This document shows positions 1-12,300 of a stretch of 64,000 nt of DNA, one piece after another. The translations under genes were made by a program, and so were the position numbers. How positions within the stretch are numbered: position 1 is the stretch's first letter; each line of letters opens with the position of its first letter. The stretch spans positions 8,286,250 through 8,350,249 of the forward strand of contig JASSKH010000019.1 of the NCBI GenBank assembly GCA_031763025.1. Reading direction: 5' to 3'. The stretch comes from Macrocystis pyrifera. Its lineage: Eukaryota; Sar; Phaeophyceae; Laminariales; Laminariaceae. A model generated the notes under the pieces. The model did no database searches. It was not told the origin of the DNA and saw only the letters and a program-made list of their open reading frames with translations.

Positions 1-1698
1 GGGACTCCCCGACCTTCCCAAGCTGCTATTACGATTGCATCTTGTTACAAGCACAACCAGCACCCTCCCTGCTCTGTACTCGGCCCGGCGTGACATCGTA
101 CTATTTATTCACTCAGATATATATCCCCAATAGCCTCCCTGCGCAGTAGACGGGGGATAAAGTATTGCAGTACCATACCGACTCAAGACCATCCCGGAAA
201 CCTAAAAACCGAATTCCGGATTCCGGTAGCCATAATTCCGAATACCGAATACCCCCTGCCAGAATCTCCAAGAATAGATAAATTGCCTTGGTACCGAAAA
301 CCACAATGCTGCGTTGAATCCCACCATGCTGCGTTGATCTCCTGGGCCTTCCTTCACCACGGGCTCTACTTTTAAAATCAACAACCCTCGAGCGTTTTTT
401 CAACCAAAGAAATGCGGTGACGATGCTGGGACTCAAACCCTAGCGTACCATGCTCAGAAACAGACGATGTACCCACGAAGCTGTAGAGCCGCGTGCTACG
501 ATAAATCATAGTGGTATAGTGCGAGCACTTTTTGGGGGCAGAGAAACGTTTTCTGAATGACGGGCCTCCTCAACCCAAAATCGTCGTAACAATGTCATTC
601 TTGTGTTGCACTATTTTTCGTTGTATGGTTACTCGTAGGCCATGGGATTGTTTATCGGGCATGTAACAGTTACAGTTTACTCCGAAATCAGTCATAATGG
701 GTGGGGTAGAGAGCGCCTTGAGGTCATGTAAGGAATAGAGCTTCTCAAGGTCATGTGAGGAACCTCAGAAAAACTTATGGCGTGCGTCTGCCGTAAAACA
801 TGCGTGATGCCAGGTAGCCATCTGCGTGGCATCTGTTTTTCAGCGAGTTGTACCTAGAGTAGGCCTCCTCCATCATGTTAGTTAAGAACCTGGGAAACAT
901 TTTGTGGCGGGTTTAAGAACCTGGGAAACCTGACCCTCTACGGTAGGCGAACTTACGCAATACATGTTTTTTATTTCCGTTGATTTTCTCTTTCTTTCGG
1001 AATATGTTTATTTATGTCATGTGTGTATGGGTGGTCAAACGTCGAAGCTCATGCTGCACGCTGTCGGAAGGCACACACAATAGTAGTAGACATATAAGAT
1101 AGATAGACATATAAGATGGGTAGACCTTGTGCATAGGTTTCTTTTGTATCCGGGTATTTCTTCTTTCAGGAATGTTTTGATCAATCAACGATGAAGATTC
1201 ATGCTGCGCATCGTCGGATGGCAAGCCTAGCAATAATAGTACTGACGTTATCAATACATGAGTGAAAAACCAGTCGTATACGGGACACTGCGGTGGTGTG
1301 CTGGATATCTGCCGCTGGTTTAGAAAATCGGTTTCATGTGAAGACAGCAACAGCAGCACAACAACAACGGAAAGATACTACAACAATTCATAACGACGAT
1401 GACAGCAACAGCAGCAGCAGCACTAAGGGTAGTCACCATTAATAGTATCCACCCCTTTCTCTTATTATTTCGACGCGTCCAACGTTTCGTCTCAGGTTGC
1501 AGAGCAGGAGCTCATCGAGGCCTGAACCAGTTCGCAATTCGTTCGCTGCACTACAGTACCACTGTGTAGCTTCTGGACAGGCGGGAGGTGCAGACCGCAC
1601 CGGGAGGCTGTGATGCGACGCGACGGGAACCACTGCCAGGGAACGGAGCGGCTTAAACAGCAATGAGCACCTCTACCCCTTGCCTCACTACACTGCTC

Positions 1699-1790
1699 TA
1701 AGCCTTACTTTGGGTGGGCGATTTGTTAACCTTTTACCAGTAGCCCAACAAACTACAGTATTATACCAACTATTGGCGTCGACGGCAGAA
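1699..1790 (+). repeat. Partial tRNA-like SINE copy
   Basis: This is the 5' half of the family best seen at 45714-45844. It has a leader like GGCTTAGATTGGGTAGGCG (here diverged), then a tRNA A-box-like TAGCCCAACAAACT, then GGCGTCGACGGCAG. The B-box end is missing. Confidence 0.5.
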
Positions 1791-2847
1791 CGAAATAGAA
1801 TAGTAGTCCTCACGAGGACAAGGAAGTGTTTTTTTTTGTCTCCTTAGTGTACAGCTCTCTAGGAAGGGGGATCGCTGCGGACACTTGGTGTGAACAACTC
1901 TTTAAGTACGAAGAAGGGTCAGGTACGGACGCATAGTGAGCAGCTCTCTATGCAGGAAGAAGGATCGGTACGGCCACATATCAGTCAGCTCTCTCGCAGG
2001 ATGACGGATCGATACGGGGACACTGCAGGGGGTGCTGCTGGGTGTCGTTTGGAATAGAAGGACTAGTTTCACGTACAGACAACCCCAAAAAAAACGCAAC
2101 ACATGAAACACGCTGCAACACGACCAACAACGTTGCGGTCGTTCTTCGAAACCTTCGTACCACCTCGGGCACATCATGATCCCAGTAGATGATGGAGATG
2201 ATACAAATCAAGGACGTATCTATCCAAAAATGATCTAGATCATGAAATAGGCGTCCATCGGATTTACCCGAGTCGTACACGTCTGTAAACAAATGTTGGG
2301 GTTCTACTAATAATTTAGTAGTATCATACTCTTTTTTTGCTCGGAATACGCACGTCCCGTAGATTGTTTGGTTTTTTTGTCTTGGCGGGCGGCTATTTTG
2401 CAACACACACGCGCCGTGAAGAGGTATGCGTCATGGTGGTACTGCTGTTGTTGTTGCCGGCTAGATGGTAGTACTCGCATACCCGTAGGGTTAACTCGAT
2501 TGGTTGCGCCAATCTATGTAGAAGACTAGACTGTAGAGCCATTTGTTTTTTTCGTTTTTCAGTGCAAACGTTAGAGGGTATGATAAGAGACATATCCGTC
2601 TCACATCATGGGAAGGCACTACGGTAGTAATAATTGGGATTTTTGTCGTATCGTTATTTTTTGTAGGGACAAGAGACCTCGCTGTGAGTCAACGGTGTAT
2701 TGGTAGTATAGACACAAATACCTCGTCGCGAGGTACCGGTGATTCGTGCGTCCTACTGTCACGGGTGGTGCGAGATCAAGATGTATTCAGTAGGGTACAA
2801 ATACCTTGGGTTGCCAGGTTATATCAACCTGAGTATTTTCGGCCGTA

Positions 2848-3145
2848 CCCGGGTACTATAGTTCCCCAGAGTATATACTCGGGCAGGTACCGGTACCCGG
2901 GTATCCCAGATAATATACTCGGGCAGCTACAGGTACCCGGGTACCCTAGAGTATATACTTTGGTAAATACCCGGGTACCCCAGAGTGTATACTCGGGTAG
3001 GTACCGGTACCCGGGTTCCCCAGAGTATACACTCGCGTAGGTACCGGTACCCGGGTACCCCAGAGTGTATACTCGGGTAGGTACCCGGCTAACTCCATAG
3101 TATATACTCGGGGAAGTACCCGGGTAATATATACCCCGCTACACA
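2848..3145. repeat. Minisatellite, unit about 35-45 bp, about 7 copies
   Basis: Units begin with CCCGGGTAC, continue with CCCAGAGTATATACTCGGG, and most end with AGGTACCGGTA. Copies differ in length and base substitutions, so the array is old. CCCGGG and GGTACC are self-complementary, so each unit can form short hairpins. Open frames across it on both strands are by-products of the repeat. Confidence 0.85.
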
Positions 3146-6100
3146 CCCCCTTGGGAAGCATGCATCCGGAAGCCTACAGGCCGCAGGTTGGGACGCTTAC
3201 ACGAACATTTTTTTCCTGTTTTCTCTGACATGCCACCTCGTTGGGTGGGTCGTTCGAGAAGGTCTTCGAGGCGCTTAGCGCATGCAAGTAGACGTGGCCG
3301 GATCGCGCAGTAAATGCCAGCACGTATGCTAAATAAACGAGTCAGTCAGCGAACATCGTTGTCACTTCTTGGGCGACATATAGCCTGCGACGATATATAC
3401 ATTTTGTACCAGGTATAAATGTATATATGCATACAAAGTTCCCGTTCGGGATGTAAGTGATTTGAAATCCCGAGGGCGTTCCTCCTTTGAATACGTATTT
3501 GTCGCGTTTTTAATATTTTGGCTCGATAGCTCTCAGCCTAGCATGTCGAGTTAGGTAATACCTGGTATGTTTTCCGCACGAAACAGGACGGAGTCAACCG
3601 ACAGAGGGAGGGATAGGGAAAAGTAGCAGCAGCAGCAATATAAGTAGTCTTGTCGAGAGCATCAGAGACAGATGGTAGCGTAAACGAGAACCTTGCTGTA
3701 AGTAAAGCAGCAGCAGTATTATCAAGAGTCAAGAGTTAACAGGTACTTCGTGAATCAGCAGTATTTTTGGGTGGAGATCCTTCCGTGATATCAGTATATG
3801 TACAGCAGTAGTAGTCCCTCTCTATAGTGCCGGTCGAGCAGTGGCGGCTGCCCGCTATAGTGTCTGTGAAACAGGTTGGCACATATGTCATACTGTGTAG
3901 GATTGACCAGTGTGGTAGTGTGCGGAGGGATTAGTGCCGGTTGGTTGACGCCACATGTAGTGCCGGTATCTATGGTTGGATGGCGCATACATACCGCCAC
4001 TATAAAGGGACCACTACTAAAAATTGTACGTTATGGATGGTACGTACCAGGGATATACTTAGTAGTCCGGTGTCTGTTGCGCGCCGCAGGCGCACAAGCC
4101 CCCGGCAGGGGCCCCCCGGAGGGCCCCCTGAGGCAAAATAATCGCGATATTTGCGCGAACATTATATTATTCCCGAAAACCAAGCGTCAAAGTGCGTTTT
4201 AAAACGCCTCCCGAACCTCGAAAAGGCGTGTATCGGGATCAGAACCTAATTTTCTTTTGTTGTATTTCAGGCGAATAGAAAAAGGGCCGCGAAAAAATAA
4301 ACGCCCGCGGCGAATTCTAAAAGGGGGCTCGATTTTTTTTTTCGCCAAAGACGAATTTGAAAAACAGTGTTTAAAAAAAACCCGCCTACGGTGAACAAAA
4401 AAGGCCGCAAAAAAGCATTGGGCTTGCGGCCAAAAAAGTTACGCGCCCAAAATCGCGCGTTGCGCTGCGCGTAACCAGGCCCTCGGCTGTTGCGGAAAAC
4501 GGCTGTTTTGACCAAAATGTTCCGCCAGCGCAACAGCGCAACAGCTAATTATATCCCTCTTACGTAATACTGTCGATGGGAGTGAGTGATTCGTACTTCG
4601 ACGGTGGGAGGTGGAAAGAGAAGAGGTTAAAGAAATAAACTTGCTTCTTCATACCCGCTCTCTGGGGGATGGAAGAACTTGTTTTCAACACGGACATACT
4701 GTAGGTCATATATCACGGTGCCCCTACTGTAATCTATAGGCCCAGGACGGCGGGAGAGAGGCTTCCCAATGCATTTTTTATTTATCAAGACCACGAACAA
4801 ATGTAGCATCGATCGATGGAAAGCCTACTGTATCACCAACCGCGTAATTGAAACAGACCAAACAAAAAAAATCGATTCACGCAGTGGTTCTCGAGATATC
4901 ATACAACGCACCAAAGAGGGGGTAGTTTGGGGTGACTTTGGGCCTATATTTACGATGGTCTTCCGCGATAGACCCTAACCTGCCGTTATGAGCTGTTGTT
5001 GCGCATGATCTATCTATCTGCAGAGTACAGATTATACGGCTCCCACCGGGCAACATGATGGGCTTCTACTGCACGTGATGCTGATCAGGAATCTCTCTGC
5101 TCTGAGGTTTCTAGATCCTGAAGTGGGGGCTGATCATCTGGACTACGACATATGAGCTTGTGGGACCCACGAGAAGTCCAGGGATCGAGGACCGGGGTGT
5201 GTCACACCTCTCACAACGTAAAAGCGCTCCCGTACAGTTGTCCCGAGCGCCCCGCGATCGAAGAGGGAGGGGTTCGGGGATGTTTTGAAGAGGCTTTCCA
5301 GTACTACTCTTGGGGAATACGTCATTTATTTGTTTCCCCTATCCTTTCGCCCGGGTAGCTCAGAGTAATTGTCGCAAATGCCTCGCCGTCCCTACCGGAG
5401 GAAGCTACTACAGTACGTACTACCGTTACCCTGTTTGGGGTGTAATGGCCTGAAATCTGCTACCCCCGGGTAAGTATGTGAGCAAAATACTGCTGGAGTC
5501 TTCTGAAGGCAAAATCTTCTGTTTTTTGTAGCAATTTCGTAGTCGTACTTTCCTTCGTACGGTATGATAGCATAGCTAAAGGTCTTTGCCCCCCGAAAGT
5601 GTATCGTAGAATCGAAAATCCTTCTCAAAAAGGCCAGGTCTGAACGAACCGGGTGTTTGTCGTGCCACGTGAGTTGTTACCGATTGGTTAAGGAGTTCGA
5701 ACGGGTCACATGTGCAGCTCTGGCGGTTCGCTCGTAGGAAGGAAGGATATATACTTGTCCACCTCTCCACCCTCTTGTTCTTGTTCAGGAGGACCGAACG
5801 GGCGTATCTATACGAAGTCTCGTGTTATGTACAAAACATTGATGGACTCAAGGTTAGATGGAGGTGGACACCAAACGCGGACTACCAGCTGTGGTTGTGT
5901 GTGGCATGTGCAGGAGGTATCATCGTTCGCTTTGATTTTGGCTGGCCAGGCCCAGGATTCTGCATGGGCCGAAAATCCGTTTCGTTAACCTTCGAACGGA
6001 TCGAACGACGTCGAATAATCTCGACCCTTCCATTCGGTCCCCGCAGACGGAATAGGATAAAGACACCCCCTAAAATCTTAGAGGCACAAGTCCCTGTTCT

Positions 6101-7721
6101 ATTCGAACGAAGCACTCGCGGTCACAGTTTGTTTACACGATTGACAACAAAAAAAAAAAACAGCAAAAAAGCAGCACACAGCAGCTGCAGTCAAACACAC
6201 GGCACCACAGCCGCCACACCTCATCCCACGTCAACAAAAAGGAAGCACAGCCCCAACACACGACACCCCCAACAGCGGCAGCCGCAGCACTAGCCACAAG
6301 CTAAGCGTCGGTGGTTTGGAGGGACTAGGGGGGCAGGTTTAGGACCATCAGCAACGAAAAACAAACAGCGAAAGGTGATCCCATCGTGGACGAAAAAGGC
6401 TAAACAAACAAACAGACAGATGGATGCTGCTGTGCGAAGGCAGGAGCAGTGCGAACACAGACAAGATAACGATAAGGCGAGAGATCACGTTGCGGAGGCA
6501 GTTGATTTGGTCGATCGAATCAGCAATACTGTTGTTGTTGTTGTTGTTGGCTGCCGCTGGTTTCTGTTCGGTCGAGTTGGCCTTTCCGGACCAAACTCTG
6601 ACCTTAACCGTGACACCGACCACCACCACTCCGATTACACAGTGGGCGCGTGCAGATGAGAAACATTATGTTACGAAAAGTAGGCTTAGATCGGCAGCAA
6701 CAATAAGAAAAACCGGGCCAAGAAACGTAGCCCTCAACAGTGGGACCAACTCTAAATGCTGAACATTAGAGTTAAATCAAGGTCGGAAAAAAAAAAATAG
6801 GACAAATGAGCCTGGGCACCAAAATGACGTTTCTTAACCCAATGAAAACTTAGGTAGGTGTTATCATCATTTTTATCTACGAGCAGCAGCGTGAGTGCAC
6901 GCCCAGCAGTAAACTGTACGGGTATAGGATGATCCTGTCCTGCCTTTGTGCCGAATGACTCGTATCAAGCACTGTAACTCGTACACCAATATGTTTCACC
7001 CCCGCATCATGCTGTGGCCGTTGCTGTAATCGCGCCTTTTTTGTCATCAATTTGCTCCTGTCAAGTCCCCAAGAGGACTTAAGGTGCGCGGTTGTCGGGG
7101 CCGAACTCGCTGGTTTTTTTTGGCGACGAACAACAACGCGTGTCACCCAAACCTGATGTTATTTTGTCGCCGCCGCTATGTGTTTTGTCACTCGTATGAA
7201 TATGGTCCAAAGGTTTTTGGGTTCCAAGTAGCCAGGTAGAAAGGTGTACGTACCTACCTGTTTTGGGCCACTTCTCTACTTCAAGTCCGAAAATTGCGGA
7301 ACAACGTCCGTGCCTCCCTTGTTGTTTCTTTTTTCTTTTTCTTTTTTTTATAACATGAATTTTACTTTCCAGCCTAACTCGTAGGAGGTTTTACCCTCGG
7401 CGACCTTCTGGACAAGCCGTGGTCACAGGTGTCGTCCCTTCTCCCCCCCGGTAAGTGCCTTTATTTTTTGTCGCGCATAGGGTTCAGCATTCTCTCTGCT
7501 CATCGATTTTCATCGAATGTAGCTAACTCACGCTCTCGCATGCAACGTTATAAATATGGAAACCTAAATAGGGGACAACACGACACCGCATATCATTGGC
7601 GCTGGGTTGCAGTATAGATTTTATAAACTCACAGCTGACGTATTTCCAAATCTATAAAAACTTTTTCAAATTCGGTAAAAATGGAATATAGACGAGACAG
7701 ACGTATTACGCAGCTTGCAAA

Positions 7722-7905
7722 GTTGAGTATCAACTATTTAATCAGTCGAACTCACAGCTGACGTATTTCAAAAAATTATAAAAACTTTTTTTTTTATTCG
7801 TAAGAAATTATGAAATACGTCAGCTGAGAGTTCGACTGACTAAATAGTTGATACTAAACTTTGCTTCTGAAATATGTCAGCTGTGAGTTCGACTGATTAA
7901 ATAAT
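7722..7905. repeat. Inverted repeat (hairpin) plus a third arm copy
   Basis: The left arm, about 7722-7785, contains GTATCAACTATTTAATCAG and CACAGCTGACGTATTTC. Its reverse complement follows at about 7800-7860 after an A/T-rich loop. A further partial arm follows to about 7905, and another arm-like copy precedes at 7625-7650. A related single copy lies at about 11755-11830 in intron 2 of the large gene, so this is a dispersed foldback or MITE-like element. Confidence 0.7.
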
Positions 7906-9131
7906 TGTTCATCCTCACACCTCATGGCATCACCCTGCGTGTCATGCCGAGACTCGGCATAATAATGATGAGAGGGGTGAAGTTACTTGAGAATCGCACG
8001 TCAGACAGATCGTGATCCGCCTGGCCTAGATCGTACAGATCAGCAATGTGGTACGTATAGATCGTGCGAATCCTACATATCATCGAGGGGAAAAAACGTG
8101 TACAGACCGCACAGACATGTTATTACCGCAGGTCACGAGATCGGAGTACGAGTATATGATGTGCTTGCAAACCCGGGCACACACATGATGTATGACATAC
8201 CGTACCAGGCATGCATCATGAATCGAGATTACACCCTCTAGAATACTACAACAGTACGGTACGCTTTTTGTCGCCACGGCTGTTGTTATGCGTGTGTTTC
8301 ATACCTACAGCAGTACAGCGGAAACGTACAGATCATTCAGATCCTTCAGATCCTTCAGATCCTTCGTAAGACGAGTCCCGTATACGACGGCATTTGCGCA
8401 CTTATGTAATCCGCACCAGCCACGGCTCTACACTGGTCCGTGCGTGCTTTACTCAAGGGCATGGCGCGTCCGTGCATCCGCCGTACATGATACCTGTGAA
8501 CCTGTGCGCCACGGTACGTGAACGCGGAACGTGGGACGAGGAACCTGGACACGAAAATCTCAAACTAATGTTCCGGTTCGCGCGAAACGTCTCGGGTCCC
8601 GCCGCATACATCTAATCGGACGCGGCGCGTATTTCGCATCGTCACATCGTCGCATTGTCGCTAGATCGCTAGTGGTGGAGACGGCCGGAGGGACTACGGC
8701 ACGAGCCACACACAAGGCCAGGCTGCAGGGGGACTTGAGGTCGTCTCCGTGCATGGCAGCACGGAACAGATGATACCCTTACCACCCTCTTGTCCTCCTC
8801 TTCGACTGCTGACTTTTCAGCGCGTGCCAGTGCATTACTGTGTTTTGCTGTGGAACAGGACGGGCAGTACGAGTAACGTTGGCAGTTAAAGTACGTCTCT
8901 CGCACGTTTTCGACAATATAGTAGTCCCCCAAGTGCCGCGTACTTTCTTTGGCGGCTGAGGACTCGTAACCTGCTCATAACGTAAGCTACACCAAGTATA
9001 CACGGACACCCTTTCTGACCGCAGTACAGCTGTCTATTAGAAACCGTCCAATCTAGCCTGGAAAAATCGCTGCAACAGCTACGTCCTGTACGAGCCACAT
9101 CAGTATCATCTGTAGTGCAGGGCTGGGCGAC

Positions 9132-9377
9132 ATGGGCGACAACGGCACCGTCACCGACACCGGCCAGGCCGGGGCGGTGACAACTGCAGCAAGCAATCGC
9201 AGAACCCGAAGCTCAGTCTGCGAGACCAGCGGTGGAGGAGGAGGAGGAGGAGGAGGAGGAGGAGGAGGAGGAGCGGCCATGCTCGGACCGGTGCTGGGAT
9301 GGGCTCATGGTGACAATGCCATGGCAGCGGTGACGCTAAAATCAGACCGGGGAGACGTGATTGGAATCAGCAGGGAG
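9132..9377 (+). CDS. Candidate first exon, low-complexity N terminus
   Basis: An ATG at 9132 opens a frame starting MGDNGTVTD. It crosses a GGA run encoding polyglycine (about 9232-9272) and continues to a donor GAG|GTGGAG at 9377; an alternative donor lies six bases on. The frame also opens upstream of the ATG to a stop near 9055, and an acceptor-like TGCAG sits at about 9120, so this could be an internal exon. The phase is 0, as needed by exon 2. A further possible small exon lies near 9757-9832 (acceptor TACGTACAG, phase 0), but its donor would be a weak GC site. The function of this tail is unknown. Confidence 0.4.
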
Positions 9378-12300
9378 GTGGAGGTGCGGTGTGCGGCTTC
9401 GGCCAATTCTATCGAGGGAGTCTTGAGTCATGGGCATTCAGATCGAGTCTAAAAGTGATTGTTTGCATTAGTTTATTCTCGAGATGGGCTTCGTCGAAGG
9501 TATGGTGACTTCAGTACGTACGTGACTAATGTACTGCTGTGCAGTCAGTGCATGCGATAGTTTTCGAGGGTTGGCTCGGCACCCCGTCTGTGTCGGACGA
9601 GGTAATGGTACGTAGTCGTCGCCGTGCTGTGTGTCCTTTCGCGCACCCTATCTACAAGCAGTGGTGCACACCGATGCTGAGTACGTAGCAAGCCGGCCGT
9701 TTTGGGCGCGCCAGGGACATTTGTTCGGCCTCATAATGTTGATTTTACGTACAGGGAGCTTCAATCAAGGGGTCGACCCGAGGTCTCCTTGCCTACAAAC
9801 AGACCAGGATGAGCGTGCACTCCGTCGGCAAGGCATGTAGGTCCCTTGCCGCTGCTGTTTGCAGGAAAGTACCATGGAGTGTGCCGCGTTCTGTCGCTTA
9901 CCGCAGGCTGCAGAAACTTGCGTTTACTGCCGCGGAGTACGTGTATGCCCGGCAGTGCATCTTCGAGAAACAGGGTGAAGATACCATACATACCTGGTAC
10001 GTACGTAGCGCTTGATTTTTTTTACTATCGACAGAGAACAAACTGTACACAAGTGTATCGTACGAGCACCGTTGCTATATGGCTTGGCACTAGGCTGCTG
10101 TGAGCTGGCTGACTATGAGTCGGCGACTATAGTATTCATTGCTTGGTTAGGTATTATGGCTGGTTGCGTTCGGAAATTTACCGTGATTCTGCGGTCTGGG
10201 ATCTGACTGGCCCGTTAGTCTCTCGGAATATATCTTACAATTACGGAGGACCATAGTAAATGGAACCAAATTTAATTAGTGAAAATAGGGAAAAATGTAG
10301 GTTTTTGTGTGTGCCGTAGGTGTTATTTGCTATGGTCCTCCGTAATAGTTGTTAGGAAGTACGAGAAAAAAAAAAAAACGTCAGTTAAGCGTTGACTCAC
10401 TTCGCCACATCCAGCTATCACGCGGGACCATAGTAAATAGGACCTACGGTACACACAAAAACCTATATGTTTACCTATCTTTACCAACATTTTTTGTCCT
10501 GTTTACTATGGTCCCTCGTAATAATAACTACTACTGTGTGTAGCCGCCTAGTCCAACCAACTCCCAACCCTACTCGGCACGGCCGCACTAAAAGCTTCTC
10601 ATAGAGCACCCGATCCGGTTTAAGAGAAAAATAAGTGCTACAATAGGGGTACAGGTACTGTTGCCTTCGAGGGCTCCTGACCTAGAGAGCTCCATACTAC
10701 TAGTAAGTCACCCAGTGAAAGTGCAACCCGTAGGTACGTGTTGATCGTGCTCAGGAATACGAAGCATATGATCCATCCTTTATTGAGGAGTTCCACGCTG
10801 GAGAGGGATTCTGGTAGTTAAGACGTTGGGGTATCAGGCAAGATGTGCGAGCCTATCGATGTCACTCGTTGTAGCTTCTTATGAGACCGAGTCAACTCGA
10901 CAGATTAGGGAATAATGCATGGCGAGAGCTCCGTGTCACTCCCTTGAGTCACCCACAGCGCGTTCCCGTACCAGCTATGTCAATATCTTCAGAGATCGAT
11001 CGACAGCACGCAACGAATAATAGCATGCAAAAACCCGAACCGTGCTCCGAAGATACTTGGGTAATTCCTCGGTTAAGGAGCCAACGGCAGCAGCCAGTAA
11101 CATTGCCTCACAAGGCAAAAAACAAATGTCACCCCTATCGTAGCACGCGCAAGAAATTCTTGTTCAACTCCTTCGGAAGTGCAGTCCCATCTTTGGGGAC
11201 AAAGCCCTCAAATTCTACCAGTAAGTGGTTTGGCTCCCAAAACGGGACTGCAGCTCTACGGTAAAAGCTTTGAGAACGGCCTTAACCCCTTTACAACAGA
11301 ACTCTAGTTTTCGGGACTAATCGTTTCGGAATAAAGAGTCAGGCATATGCTTAAGGGACAATGCAGCACGAAAGACGTTAAGAGGTGACCCTTACTGAAG
11401 CAGGCACTCGGTTGGACGAAAACCTCACTACCACGAAAGTCAGAAACACTAGGTGCTATTTGCTGTGACTGTGACTGGGGGTTTTCCCTTCTCTCCAAAC
11501 GACCTGTTGTTGTTGTTGTTTTTGTTTCCGCGGGGTGTCCAGGCCGTTCACAAACGTCTCCTGGCGGAGTCGCTGGTCGTCTTTCACGACAAGCGGACCA
11601 CCAGTCGCCAGCTGGCTACGCAGCTTCTCGTCCGCCTTGTCGGCCGCCTCGCTGTCGTGCAAGGTGAGTAGTGAGTGGTGATAGCTTCAACATACAAAAT
11701 GAACAAACAAGTTACCGCGTATTATCATGAATGGAGTGTGGAGCTAGGGCGCCCGATGTATTACGCAGCTTGCAAAAGTTGGGTATCAAACACTCAATCG
11801 GTCGAACTCACAGCTTTTGTTTTTCAAGGGTGGATTTCGTATTGGCGGCATATCTGCGTGAAGCGTGCGGTGCGCGGACTGCTTCGTGGCGACCCAGCCC
11901 TCAAGAGGCAAGCAAGCATTGCTAGATTATCGTTGTATACCTGGTTACCTGAATGTTTTATTATTGTTTATATATTTCGTATTCCATCTACAAGTATATT
12001 ACTGGAGCCTTCACTTCTCCATGTCAGCTCCCTTCCTTGCGAAACTCAGATCCGGGATTATACGACGCCCCCCCCCCCCCCCCCCCCCCAATCCCCACTT
12101 CGGCCTACGAATTTATGAGAACGCCATTTTGGTACGGGTAATATAAAGTATACAGAACGCTACAGCACTAAGAAATGATGATTTATTCAGGACTCTTCAT
12201 ATGCCATGACCCCAACCCGCGGGTCGGGCCAGGACGTTTTCGAAATGGTCGGGTTGGGTCGGGTCAAGTCGGGTCGGGTCAGGAGGTTTTCAAATAGCCA

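Larger units (their letters stand above)
1..9131. other. No convincing gene; repeat-bearing intergenic stretch
   Basis: I find no exon here with coding character plus usable splice sites. The longest open frame (5712-6293, 193 codons) ends in a Ser/Thr/His/Lys/Pro-rich tail written by CA-rich DNA and resembles nothing I know. The stretch holds a minisatellite near 2.85-3.15 kb, a partial tRNA-like SINE at about 1699-1790, a hairpin repeat near 7.7-7.9 kb, and GATC-rich repeat fragments near 4.97-5.04 and 8.0-8.25 kb. At 4260-4550 there is a block with runs of A/T mixed with GCGC tracts, unlike its surroundings. A promoter of the downstream gene may lie near the 3' end, but no distinct element was recognised. 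Confidence 0.5.

Noticed and set aside
400..520. Possible minus-strand tRNA (GGTTTGAGTCCC B-box-like)
   Set aside because: No plausible anticodon arm or matching acceptor stem; at best a worn tRNA-derived repeat.
5712..6293. 193-codon plus-strand open frame
   Set aside because: No known domain, a tail produced by CA-rich DNA, and no supporting splice or promoter signals; likely chance.
10881..11264. 127-codon plus-strand open frame in intron 1
   Set aside because: No recognisable content, and no phase-compatible acceptor and donor pair.
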